Positions 35,765 to 43,071 of a DNA stretch of 64,000 bases are shown here, piece by piece. This DNA is from JBAZMA01 sp041649995 (lineage in GTDB: Bacteria; Omnitrophota; Gorgyraeia; Velamenicoccales; Velamenicoccaceae): contig JBAZMA010000004.1 of the NCBI GenBank assembly GCA_041649995.1, forward strand, positions 123,162 through 187,161, given 5' to 3'. The position numbers and the translations under genes were made by a program. How positions within the stretch are numbered: the stretch's first letter is position 1; each line of letters starts with the position of its first letter. Under the pieces are notes generated by a model. The model was not told the DNA's origin and made no database searches. It saw only the letters and a list, made by a program, of their open reading frames with translations.

Positions 35765-35804
35765 AAAAAGGGGTACTCTTTTCTAAGAGCCCCTTTTTTG
35801 GGGC
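35765..35804 (-). terminator. Attenuator-like alternative hairpins between rplL and rpoB
   Basis: Minus strand: GCCCC (35800-35804), six A, GGGG (35790-35793), CTCTT, AGAA, AAGAG, TA, CCCC (35770-35773), then TTTTT (35765-35769). GGGG-CTCTT with AAGAG-TA-CCCC makes a 9-bp stem followed by a T-run, a good intrinsic terminator. The same GGGG(C) can pair with the upstream GCCCC, which would prevent it. E. coli also attenuates between rplL and rpoB, which lowers polymerase relative to ribosomal protein synthesis. Confidence 0.7.
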
Positions 35805-35831
35805 GTCATCTTACTCAACAAAGGGATGAAA

Positions 35832-36212
35832 CTACTTCAACTCCACGGACGCGCCCGCGGCTTCCAGCTTCTTTTTCATTTCATCGGCTTCGGCCTTCGG
35901 AACGCTTTCCTTGACCGCTTTCGGAGCTCCGTCCACCAGGTCCTTGGCTTCTTTCAAACCCAGGCTTGTGATGGCGCGAACTTCCTTAATAACGGAAATC
36001 TTGTTGGCGCCCGCGGCGGTCAACATGACGGTGAATACGGTTTTCTCTTCAGCGGCCGGCGCGGCAGCTCCGGCTCCGGGAGCGGCAGCCATGGCCATCA
36101 TCGGCGCCTGCGCCTTGACCCCAAACTTCTCTTCGATCGCCTTGACCAGGTCGCTGAGCTCAAGGACGGTCATCGTTTCAATTTCCTTGATCATCTCTTC
36201 AATCTTCGCCAT
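35832..36212 (-). CDS. rplL: 50S ribosomal protein bL12 (L7/L12)
   Basis: Flexible stalk protein recruiting translational GTPases. 126 residues: N-terminal dimerisation helices, Ala/Gly-rich hinge (MAMAAAPGAGAAAPAAEEK), and the C-terminal factor-binding domain VIKEVRAITSLGLKEAKDLVDGAPK. Followed by an attenuator-like structure before rpoB. Confidence 0.97.
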   Translation of the reverse strand: MAKIEEMIKEIETMTVLELSDLVKAIEEKFGVKAQAPMMAMAAAPGAGAAAPAAEEKTVFTVMLTAAGANKISVIKEVRAITSLGLKEAKDLVDGAPKAVKESVPKAEADEMKKKLEAAGASVELK

Positions 36213-36227
36213 TTTCCTACCTCCTTA

Positions 36228-36776
36228 TTAAGCCTCGGTGTTTTTTTTATCTTTTACCGCGTTTAACGCATATGCGAGTTTAGCCAGAACCTGGTTGAGG
36301 CTCATGGCAAGCGCTCCAATCGGCGCGTTCAATGCCGACGCAACCTGTTGATATAATCCCTGCCTGGAAGGCAGTTTGGAAACGAAAGCGACGTCCTCTT
36401 TGCTCAGGATCCGGTCCATCATAAAACCGCCGCACAGGCTTAAAGCCTCATGCTGCTTGGCGAAATCAGCCAGGATCTTGGATGTGGCGATGGGGTCGTC
36501 CTTGACAAAAATCATGGCCATGGGGCCATCGACCAGACCGAGCGCATCCGAGGGTTTCTTGGCCTGTTCAAAGGCCTTTCGCATAAAGCTGTTCTTGGTC
36601 ACCAGAACGCTGGCGCCGACGTCCTTGAGATTCTTCCTGAGCAGGGTCATCTCCGCGGATGTCAACTTGTGATAATTCACGAGGAACACATCCGTCGACC
36701 GGCTGAGCCTGCGGCTCAATTCGGAAGCCACCAGATTCCTGTACATCTCCCCGATTTTTTGTGTCATGGCATTCAT
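36228..36776 (-). CDS. rplJ: 50S ribosomal protein uL10
   Basis: Stalk base that carries bL12 dimers. 182 residues with VFLVNYHKLTSAEMTLLRKNLKD, the VLVTKNSFMRKAFE segment and a helical C-terminus for bL12 binding. Its ATG overlaps the rplA stop (ATGA), so the long uL10-binding leader that precedes rplJ in E. coli or Bacillus is missing and translation is coupled to rplA. Confidence 0.95.
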   Translation of the reverse strand: MNAMTQKIGEMYRNLVASELSRRLSRSTDVFLVNYHKLTSAEMTLLRKNLKDVGASVLVTKNSFMRKAFEQAKKPSDALGLVDGPMAMIFVKDDPIATSKILADFAKQHEALSLCGGFMMDRILSKEDVAFVSKLPSRQGLYQQVASALNAPIGALAMSLNQVLAKLAYALNAVKDKKNTEA

Positions 36777-37456
36777 ACGCTGACCTTCAATCCAGGCCCC
36801 ATGGTCGAAGAAACGGCGACCGACTTGATAAATTCGCCCTTGACCGAGGCGGGCCTTGCGCTTTTAACGGTTTCTATTAAGGTAAAGGCATTCTCATGCA
36901 GCTGGCCTTCGCCAAAAGACAATTTGCCGACGCTCACGTGAATGCCGCCCTGTTTATCCACCTTGAACTCGACTTTTCCGGCCTTCAGATCGCGGATCGC
37001 CTGTCCCACATTGGGGGTGACGGTCCCTGTTTTCGGGCTGGGCATCAGGCCGCGAGGCCCAAGCACTTTGCCGAGCTTGCTCAAATCCTTCATCATATCC
37101 GGCGTGGCAACAACGCTGTCGAAATCCATCCAGCCGCCGGAAACCTTGTCGATCAAATCCTGGGCCCCGATGAACTCCGCGCCGGCTTCCTGGGCCTGCT
37201 TTTCAGCCTCGCCCTTGCAGAAAACAGCCACGCGGACCTTCTTGCCGGTTCCGTGAGGCAGGACAACCGTCCCTCTCACCATATGGTCCGATTTCTTTGT
37301 ATCCACGCGCAGATGAAAGGAGACTTCCATGCTCTCATCGAATTTGGTCTTCGGCGCGGATTTCAGGACGGCAATGGCTTCTTTTAACGTATAGACCTTC
37401 GAGGGGTCCACCAGTTTCGCGCTCGCCTCATATCGTTTGCTGTGTTTTTTTCTCAT
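36773..37456 (-). CDS. rplA: 50S ribosomal protein uL1
   Basis: L1-stalk protein and a translational repressor of its own operon in many bacteria. 227 residues with KFDESMEVSFHLRVDTKKSDHMVRGTVVLPHGTGK, LGPRGLMPSPKTGTVTP and the FRADK-like EFKVDKQGGIHVSVGK. It follows rplK by 3 bp. Confidence 0.97.
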   Translation of the reverse strand: MRKKHSKRYEASAKLVDPSKVYTLKEAIAVLKSAPKTKFDESMEVSFHLRVDTKKSDHMVRGTVVLPHGTGKKVRVAVFCKGEAEKQAQEAGAEFIGAQDLIDKVSGGWMDFDSVVATPDMMKDLSKLGKVLGPRGLMPSPKTGTVTPNVGQAIRDLKAGKVEFKVDKQGGIHVSVGKLSFGEGQLHENAFTLIETVKSARPASVKGEFIKSVAVSSTMGPGLKVSV

Positions 37457-37459
37457 GGA

Positions 37460-37885
37460 TCACTCCACCACTTCAATGCCCATGCTGCGGGCGGTTCCCA
37501 TGACGGTTTTCTTGGCAATCTCAAGATCCGACGTATTGAGGTCACCCAGCTTCAGCTTGGCGATCTCCTCCACCTGCTTTTTCGTAACGGAACCGATCTT
37601 TTCCTTCCCGGCAAGCCCGGAGGCCTTGGCCAGGTTGGCGGCCCTCTTGATCAGGATGGAACACGGCGGGGTCTTGATGATAAAATCAAATTTTTTGTCT
37701 TCGTAAACGCTGATGACGACGGGGAGAATGATGCCGTCCCTGTCCTTGGTCTGCTCATTGAAGGACTTGCAGAACTGCATGATATTGACGCCGTGCTGGC
37801 CAAGGGCAGGCCCGACGGGCGGAGCGGGGTTCGCCGCTCCGGCTGGAACGTGAAGCTTGATCTGCGCGACAACTTTCTTAGCCAT
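37460..37885 (-). CDS. rplK: 50S ribosomal protein uL11
   Basis: GTPase-associated-centre protein, 141 residues: MAKKVVAQIKLHVPAGAANPAPPVGPALGQHGVNIM, SFNEQT, FIIKTPP and the rRNA-binding C-domain ending NTSDLEIAKKTVMGTARSMGIEV. Normal length. Confidence 0.97.
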   Translation of the reverse strand: MAKKVVAQIKLHVPAGAANPAPPVGPALGQHGVNIMQFCKSFNEQTKDRDGIILPVVISVYEDKKFDFIIKTPPCSILIKRAANLAKASGLAGKEKIGSVTKKQVEEIAKLKLGDLNTSDLEIAKKTVMGTARSMGIEVVE

Positions 37886-37905
37886 GATAGGTTTCTTTGA
37901 GTTTG

Positions 37906-37930
37906 CCGGTTAACCCTTGAGGGTTAACGG
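37906..37930 (-). promoter_or_regulatory. Stem-loop upstream of rplK
   Basis: Minus-strand arms GTTAACCC and GGGTTAAC form a perfect 8-bp stem with a TCAA loop, extended by CC/GG past a bulge. It lies in the 52-bp nusG-rplK gap, 20-45 nt before the rplK start. There is no T-run. The place matches the uL1 feedback site known in E. coli, but the sequence was not matched to that motif. Confidence 0.45.
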
Positions 37931-37937
37931 AAGAACT

Positions 37938-38465
37938 TTATACTTTTTCGACCTGCCAGAACTCCAGCTCCACGGGTGTCGACCGGCCGAAGATGGATAC
38001 GCTGACTTTGATCTTCTGCTTTTCGGGATTGACTTCTTCGATGGAACCGTTGAAATTCAAAAATGGGCCTTCAATAATGCGAACGGCCTCCCCCTTCTCA
38101 AAATGGACTTTCGGGGAAGGCTTGGACTGCGTTTCCACCGTCCGTTTCATGATGTTATTGACTTCTTCGGCCGTCAGGGATGAAGGCTGTTTGCCCATGC
38201 CGATAAAACCGGTGGCTCCCGGAGTCGTGCGGACGAGAAGCCACGTGTTTTCGTTGAGCTCCATTTCGACCAAAAGATAACCGGGAAAGAACTTTCTCTG
38301 ACTGATCTTCTTTTTTCCGGAGCGGACTTCGGAGACCTGTTCGGTAGGAATGAGTATCTGGCCCATCTGGTCCTTGAGCCCGCTGGAAGCAATGCGGCCT
38401 TCCAGGCTTTTTCTCACCTTATCCTCGGAACCCGTCTGTGTATGGACAACGTACCATTTTTTCAT
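37938..38465 (-). CDS. nusG: Transcription elongation/termination factor NusG
   Basis: Binds RNA polymerase and couples it to ribosomes via uS10. The start at 38465 gives MKKWYVVHTQTGSEDKVRKSL, 175 residues, as in the family; a longer frame upstream lies within secE. NGN domain, FPGYLLVEMELNENTWLLVR, and KOW domain with FEKGEAVRIIEGPFLNFNG. Its ATG overlaps the secE stop (ATGA). Confidence 0.96.
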   Translation of the reverse strand: MKKWYVVHTQTGSEDKVRKSLEGRIASSGLKDQMGQILIPTEQVSEVRSGKKKISQRKFFPGYLLVEMELNENTWLLVRTTPGATGFIGMGKQPSSLTAEEVNNIMKRTVETQSKPSPKVHFEKGEAVRIIEGPFLNFNGSIEEVNPEKQKIKVSVSIFGRSTPVELEFWQVEKV

Positions 38466-38665
38466 TGAAGAACGATTGTTACGATCTTTGAGAGAACAAA
38501 ATCCAGCGCGCCTATATAGGCCGTTAGAATGGCCGTTACGGCCAGGACAATCCAAGTGGCGCCAATGAGGTCGCGGCGGCCTGGCCAAGTCACCTTGGTC
38601 ATCTCGCCTCTGACCTCCTGAAAAAATACGGGAATTTTTCCGAGCGCGCCGATCAAATTAGCCAT
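38462..38665 (-). CDS. secE: Preprotein translocase subunit SecE
   Basis: Minimal 67-residue SecE: cytoplasmic amphipathic part FFQEVRGEMTKVTWPGRRDLIGATWIVL with the conserved VTWP, then a single transmembrane helix. Coupled to nusG by a 4-bp overlap. It follows tRNA-Trp by 13 bp. Confidence 0.95.
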   Translation of the reverse strand: MANLIGALGKIPVFFQEVRGEMTKVTWPGRRDLIGATWIVLAVTAILTAYIGALDFVLSKIVTIVLQ

Positions 38666-38678
38666 GGCTATTATTTTC

Positions 38679-38752
38679 TGGCAGGAGCGGCAGGAATCGA
38701 ACCTGCAGTTCCGGTTTTGGAGACCGGTGGTTTACCACTAACCGACGCTCCT
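38679..38752 (-). tRNA. trnW: tRNA-Trp (CCA)
   Basis: Full cloverleaf on the minus strand: 7-bp acceptor AGGAGCG/CGCTCCT, anticodon loop CTCCAAA giving CCA, T-loop TTCGATT. The 3' CCA is encoded (discriminator G). It lies between rpmG and secE, a very common arrangement. Confidence 0.96.
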
Positions 38753-38802
38753 AACCTTCGTACTTCCTGCAACATCCCTTCTTGTTGAAATAATTTTTTA
38801 AT

Positions 38803-38863
38803 AAAAAAAGGCCCACAAGGACAATTTTTCCCCGGCCGTTCGCGCCTTAAGCCTGAGGCCTTT
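38803..38863 (-). terminator. Possible weak terminator between rpmG and tRNA-Trp
   Basis: Arms AAAGGCC (38857-38863) and GGCCTTT (38807-38813) could pair over a 43-nt loop, followed by a run of seven T at 38803-38809. The long loop makes this uncertain; the rest of the 125-bp gap shows nothing else convincing. Confidence 0.28.
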
Positions 38864-38877
38864 CGCCAACGACAGGA

Positions 38878-39027
38878 TCACTTAACCTCTTTGTGAACTT
38901 CGTGCTTGCGGCAGATGGAACAGAACTTGCGCAATTCAAGCCGCTCGGTATGCTTCTTCTTATTCTTCGTCGAGGAATAAAGCCTGTTTTTGCAACCCGG
39001 ACACTCTAAAAGTATATGCTCTCTCAT
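38878..39027 (-). CDS. rpmG: 50S ribosomal protein bL33, zinc form
   Basis: 49-residue large-subunit protein. Zinc ligands C9, C12, C36 and C39 are present (LECPGCKNRLY and KFCSICRKH), the C+ form. It lies between tRNA-Thr and tRNA-Trp, as in many bacteria. Confidence 0.96.
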   Translation of the reverse strand: MREHILLECPGCKNRLYSSTKNKKKHTERLELRKFCSICRKHEVHKEVK

Positions 39028-39043
39028 GATTTCGTAATCTCTG

Positions 39044-39116
39044 AGCCCCCGACCGGGATTGAACCGGTGACCCCGTCCTTACCAAGGACGTGCTCTACCG
39101 ACTGAGCTACAGGGGC
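39044..39116 (-). tRNA. trnT: tRNA-Thr (GGT)
   Basis: Cloverleaf with acceptor GCCCCTG/CGGGGGC, D-arm GTAGCTCAGTCGGTAGAGCAC, anticodon stem CGTCC/GGACG with loop TTGGTAA (anticodon GGT), and T-loop TTCAATC. The 3' CCA is not encoded. First transcribed feature after the promoter at 39133-39161. Confidence 0.96.
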
Positions 39117-39132
39117 ATTCGTAAAGACTGTT

Positions 39133-39161
39133 AGTTTATAAAAATTAACAGGATCTGTCAA
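39133..39161 (-). promoter_or_regulatory. Sigma-70-type promoter of the tRNA-Thr/ribosomal block
   Basis: TTGACA (39156-39161), 17-bp spacer, TAAACT (39133-39138), about 17-20 bp before tRNA-Thr. The upstream side is A/T-rich like an UP element. It is the only good promoter found at the head of the 31-kb colinear block. Confidence 0.72.
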
Positions 39162-39179
39162 GGCTTTTTTTAAAGATTT

Positions 39180-40217
39180 TTAAATATAATTCAAAAATTT
39201 TAACCAGAAGCCCGGGATTCTGTTAAACACCGGTATCCCCAACCGTCCGGCGTTGATATTTTGCGGGCCGGAAAACACCCCTTTGTAACCGGCCGCCAGA
39301 AGCGCCGCGGCCGCTTCCTTGAGACCCTGGTAAAGCGGCAGGGAAAAGAAGATACAGTCCCCTCCCACCCTCTCTTCAATAATTTTTCGGGAACCCGCCA
39401 GGGACTCACCAAGCTCTTCCTGAATTTCGTTCTTTCGGAAATGGCCGAAAGAAAAAAGCCTGCGATGCTGCTGCCAGTATTCAAACAATTTTCTGCGCCA
39501 GCGCTTTTTGCGAAAAAATAAAAAGCCCCCGTTCTTTTTCACAAACTCATTCATGAAAAGATCCAGCGATTGGTCCGGACAATAGGCGTTGGTGGCCAGA
39601 GGCGACCAGGCGCGCTCATAAACCGGGCGGCCCCATTGAGAATCCAGAACAGGCTGCCCCGCGCTATACCATTCATCAAAATAAACGGGCATCTCGTACA
39701 CGCCGGGGTGCTGAAAATCCATGATGCCGGACCCGACGGGAACCACCTCGTGCCTGAGACCGTGGGAATACACTTCGATCAAACCGCTTTCGCGCATCTG
39801 CCGAAGTTCTTTCCATGTCAGATAAGGCTGCTTCCTGTGGCTCAGGTAAAGATTCTCCCAGGATACCCGGCCTTCCCAGAAATCCTCAAGGTTCGGATAA
39901 TTGTCCTGGGAATCGCTGATGCGGGAGGCAATGACAAAAATGGAGGCGCGGATCTTGTATTTCTTCAACAAAGGAAAAATAACGGTCCAGCAATTTCTCC
40001 GCCCGTCGTCAAACGTCAAAACGGCCTGCCGGCCCGGCTTCCGGGGGCCTTCCAGAAGCTCGGCGGCGCTTAAGATCCTGTACTTCCTGGTGATCAAAAG
40101 TTCCAGGTATCCGCTGAAAACATCGGGGAGACAGTCGTGGAAAGAAAAAATCGTCGGCTTCGACTGATCCAGCCAAAGACGTAAAAGGGTTCTGGCTTTG
40201 TCCTGAAAGGCAAGCAT
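39180..40217 (-). CDS. Polysaccharide deacetylase family protein
   Basis: NodB-type carbohydrate esterase fold. Visible motifs are SFHD near the N-terminus, LTFDDGRRN (catalytic Asp and metal Asp), and YSHGLRHE (metal histidines). 345 residues, with a long C-terminal part (FNEFVKKNGGFLFF onward) of unknown role. No signal peptide is evident, so it may act in the cytoplasm on a lipid-linked or nucleotide-linked sugar, or be exported otherwise. The ATG at 40217 overlaps the PHP stop by 1 bp; a GTG just before gives a 4-bp overlap. Operon context with lptD suggests a surface-glycan substrate, which is inference. Confidence 0.82.
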   Translation of the reverse strand: MLAFQDKARTLLRLWLDQSKPTIFSFHDCLPDVFSGYLELLITRKYRILSAAELLEGPRKPGRQAVLTFDDGRRNCWTVIFPLLKKYKIRASIFVIASRISDSQDNYPNLEDFWEGRVSWENLYLSHRKQPYLTWKELRQMRESGLIEVYSHGLRHEVVPVGSGIMDFQHPGVYEMPVYFDEWYSAGQPVLDSQWGRPVYERAWSPLATNAYCPDQSLDLFMNEFVKKNGGFLFFRKKRWRRKLFEYWQQHRRLFSFGHFRKNEIQEELGESLAGSRKIIEERVGGDCIFFSLPLYQGLKEAAAALLAAGYKGVFSGPQNINAGRLGIPVFNRIPGFWLKFLNYI

Positions 40218-40882
40218 CACTTCCCCCGCGCCCTGGCCAGTCTTGAAAAATGGCTGACGATCTCAAGCCCCAGGTTCACTTCCCTGCCCGGGGCCTTTGC
40301 CGTCTTTTTTCCTACGATCGCGTCCTTCAAGGAGTCTTGGGTGGCCGAGGCGGGATCCAGATCAAAACAGGTCCCCGCGCACCCCATTTCAAAACCCTCG
40401 TGGGTGTCGCTGCCGCATACCCAGGCCAGGCCGAGCCGTTCAACGGCCCTGCGTGCCAGATAATTCTCCACAAACGGCATGGGGATATTATTCCTCGCGT
40501 TGAAAACCTCGATCGCGTCAAATAATTTCAGGAAATCATCCGCGCGGCGCAAGTGGGGCCACTTGAAAGGATGGGCCAAAACAGCCAACCCACCCTGCCC
40601 GCGGATCTCCGCGATGATTTTTTCCACGTCCTTTGTTTCCTGTATTTTCTTTGACAAAAACAGCCCCAGGATATCGCCGAACGGCGTTGAGACCTCCTGG
40701 CCGGCGATCACAAAAAGCTCAGGGGCCAATTCGCGGAACTCCCGGATATCGGTGAACGTGTCATGGTCGGTAACGGCAAAACCGTCGAGCCGGTGGCGGC
40801 GCGCCAGGGCGACGATCCTGGAAGGCTCCAAAAAACAATCCATGGAATAACGGGAATGGACATGAAAATCAACGGTCATCAT
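40217..40882 (-). CDS. PHP-domain metal-dependent phosphoesterase
   Basis: Short PHP protein (221 residues) of the type annotated as nucleoside/oligonucleotide phosphatase (RNase AM/TrpH-like). All metal motifs appear in order: DFHVHSRYSMD, VTDHDTF, AGQEVST, VLAHPFKWPH and CGSDTHEGFE. Catalytic specificity cannot be read from the sequence. It overlaps the deacetylase start and lies 65 bp after lptD. An adjacent second ATG at 40879 is possible. Confidence 0.8.
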   Translation of the reverse strand: MMTVDFHVHSRYSMDCFLEPSRIVALARRHRLDGFAVTDHDTFTDIREFRELAPELFVIAGQEVSTPFGDILGLFLSKKIQETKDVEKIIAEIRGQGGLAVLAHPFKWPHLRRADDFLKLFDAIEVFNARNNIPMPFVENYLARRAVERLGLAWVCGSDTHEGFEMGCAGTCFDLDPASATQDSLKDAIVGKKTAKAPGREVNLGLEIVSHFSRLARARGK

Positions 40883-40947
40883 AAAACAATCATCCTTAAA
40901 AAAGCTGCTCCTGCGTCGAAAAGGAAACGTCGGCGCGCGTCGGATTT

Positions 40948-43071
40948 TTATTCCGTGCGCGGGGGCGAGAACGTGGTTTCGGCGTTGATGCCGATTTCGG
41001 GGAAGGCCTTGAGGGTGAAGGCCACAAGAACGCTCACGCCCTCCGTTTCGCGCTGGTTGACGATCAACTCCATCAGCCAGCAGTGCATATCGCGCGTCAG
41101 GCGGTATTCCTGCTCGATGAAGCGGCCGCTATCGAGTTCAAAACGCTCATAGAGCTGAAAGTTCCAGAAGGGATTGAGCTGATAGCCGAAGCCGGCGGTC
41201 ATCTGACTATTCTCGCTGTGCGCGTAACGGAAGCCCAGGTGCGTGGAGAGCTTGCCTAAGGCGGTCCAGAATTCCGCGTTGACCGCGTTAAACCTCTCTT
41301 TTCTCAGGTCATATTCGGCGTCCCCGTCCAACTCCCACCAGGAATACGGTTTAAACTCCATCTCGTATTTCAACAGCGAGAAACCCTCCTCGTAAGAGTT
41401 ATTGCTCTCGAAAAAATAATCCGCGGAAAGCAAGACCCTCAGAAGATCGACCTCCAGGTCATTGCGCTTGGTCTGCAGTTTATTCTCCAGTCCAAGGGTC
41501 ACCCTGTTGAGGCTGTCCAAACTGTCAATGGCATCCAGCTGCTGAAGCCGCGACATTCCAACCGTCGGCTCATGCTGGTAGCGGTACTGGGCGGTCGGGG
41601 TAATGATATGCCTGAGTTTATGGATGTCCAGCCCCCAGGCGTTTGTTTCCAGGTCAAAGACCTTGTAGAGTTTCGTACTGACATCAAGGCCGGAAAAGAA
41701 CATCCCCCGGATCAGGCTTCCGTCCGAATCCACGCCCCTGCTGTAAAAAGTGTCCTGGTGGCCCACGTAGGGCCCGAAATCAATGCCCAGCCAGCGGAAC
41801 AGATAACTCAACTGGTTGGAGGTGTCCGCCCGCATGACCTCGGTCCGGTTTCCGGAATTGGCCACCGCGTAAGACAGAAAATCCGCGCTGCTGATATCCT
41901 TGAAATAGAAATTCGTATCGCCGATCTTCTGACTGAAAGTCTCCAGCCTGACCTCGGGGATCTTCTGCAGCACGGTTTCAAAATGATTGACCCTGGGCTG
42001 GGCTAAAAAACTGAAGATGGCGTTCGGAAAGGAATGCGTGTACTGAAAGAAGCTGGCGGGTTGCGGGTCTTTTTCATACTCCCTGTAAAAATAATCCTTC
42101 CGGAAATTCACGTCGGAAGCGCGGAAATACTCAAAGACCGCCTGGTCTTCGGCCGTCATCTGCCATTTGTGGCGGACTTCCACGCGGGAACGTTCATTGT
42201 TGCGGCGCTGGGATTCCGGGATCTCCTCGCGCGTGTCTTTTTCGTCGATCCGGTAATATTTGACGTTGCCGTATCCGATGACCTTCGTGTTGTAATTCAG
42301 GTCGATACCCTGGGCCCAGCCTTTCAGCTGATACCAGTCAAAATGCAGGACGCCTTTCGCATTGGGATTCAGATAATACCGCCACATGCCGAAAAGCTCC
42401 ATCCCGTAATTCTTCCTGTGGCCGGGCGTGATCTCAAAACGCGGGCGCTTGTCCGTCAATCTGTGGGAATACGCCGGCAGATACATGAGAGGCAAGCCAA
42501 GCACGGATAACTTAATGCCCTTGGCCCGCATCATGTTGTCCTTGTCGGTCGTGACCTCCTCACAGCTCAGGGAATAATGGGGATGAGGAAGATCGCAGGT
42601 GCTCAACAGGGCATTGCGCAGAAAGATCTCATTGGACGCCGTCCTGTCCATAACTTCGGCTCTCCCGTAATAAGGCGCCATGCGGACTTTCGGCTCGATC
42701 AGGGTTCCCGACCCTTCGCCGAAATCAAAGACGATCATTTCCCCCTGCATCTCTTCGAGGCCCTTGCGGAAATAAACATTGCCCTCGGCGATGACCAGCT
42801 TCTCGTCCATGAAGACCCTCACCCTGTCGGCCTTCATGCGCATTTCCTGGCCCACGATTTCGACGTTCCCCTCGGCCACGATCTCGCGGCCGTCCGCCTT
42901 GAATTCCACGACATCGCCGTTGACGGTAACAGGCTGCTTTCCCGCGGCAGCCCACGCCGAAGCGGCAAAGACAAAAAAACAAAAAACGATGATGGAAAAG
43001 CCACGGACAAACTGACAATACGGAAATGACCGGGAAGGGATGGAGCGCATGCGGACCCGCAATGTTTTCAT
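40948..43071 (-). CDS. lptD: LPS-assembly outer-membrane protein LptD/OstA
   Basis: Outer-membrane beta-barrel that inserts lipopolysaccharide into the outer leaflet. 707 residues: N-terminal signal region ending in an AxA-type site (ASAWAAA, about residues 36-42), an OstA/LptA jellyroll (VVEFKADGREIVAEGNVEIVGQEMRMKADRVRV), then a long aromatic-rich beta-strand region (MELFGMWRYYLNPNAKG, YQLNPFWNFQLYERF). The start overlaps the ROK stop by 4 bp. It shows the cell is diderm and probably makes LPS. Divergent from the E. coli protein; the cysteine pattern is reduced. Confidence 0.87.
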   Translation of the reverse strand: MKTLRVRMRSIPSRSFPYCQFVRGFSIIVFCFFVFAASAWAAAGKQPVTVNGDVVEFKADGREIVAEGNVEIVGQEMRMKADRVRVFMDEKLVIAEGNVYFRKGLEEMQGEMIVFDFGEGSGTLIEPKVRMAPYYGRAEVMDRTASNEIFLRNALLSTCDLPHPHYSLSCEEVTTDKDNMMRAKGIKLSVLGLPLMYLPAYSHRLTDKRPRFEITPGHRKNYGMELFGMWRYYLNPNAKGVLHFDWYQLKGWAQGIDLNYNTKVIGYGNVKYYRIDEKDTREEIPESQRRNNERSRVEVRHKWQMTAEDQAVFEYFRASDVNFRKDYFYREYEKDPQPASFFQYTHSFPNAIFSFLAQPRVNHFETVLQKIPEVRLETFSQKIGDTNFYFKDISSADFLSYAVANSGNRTEVMRADTSNQLSYLFRWLGIDFGPYVGHQDTFYSRGVDSDGSLIRGMFFSGLDVSTKLYKVFDLETNAWGLDIHKLRHIITPTAQYRYQHEPTVGMSRLQQLDAIDSLDSLNRVTLGLENKLQTKRNDLEVDLLRVLLSADYFFESNNSYEEGFSLLKYEMEFKPYSWWELDGDAEYDLRKERFNAVNAEFWTALGKLSTHLGFRYAHSENSQMTAGFGYQLNPFWNFQLYERFELDSGRFIEQEYRLTRDMHCWLMELIVNQRETEGVSVLVAFTLKAFPEIGINAETTFSPPRTE

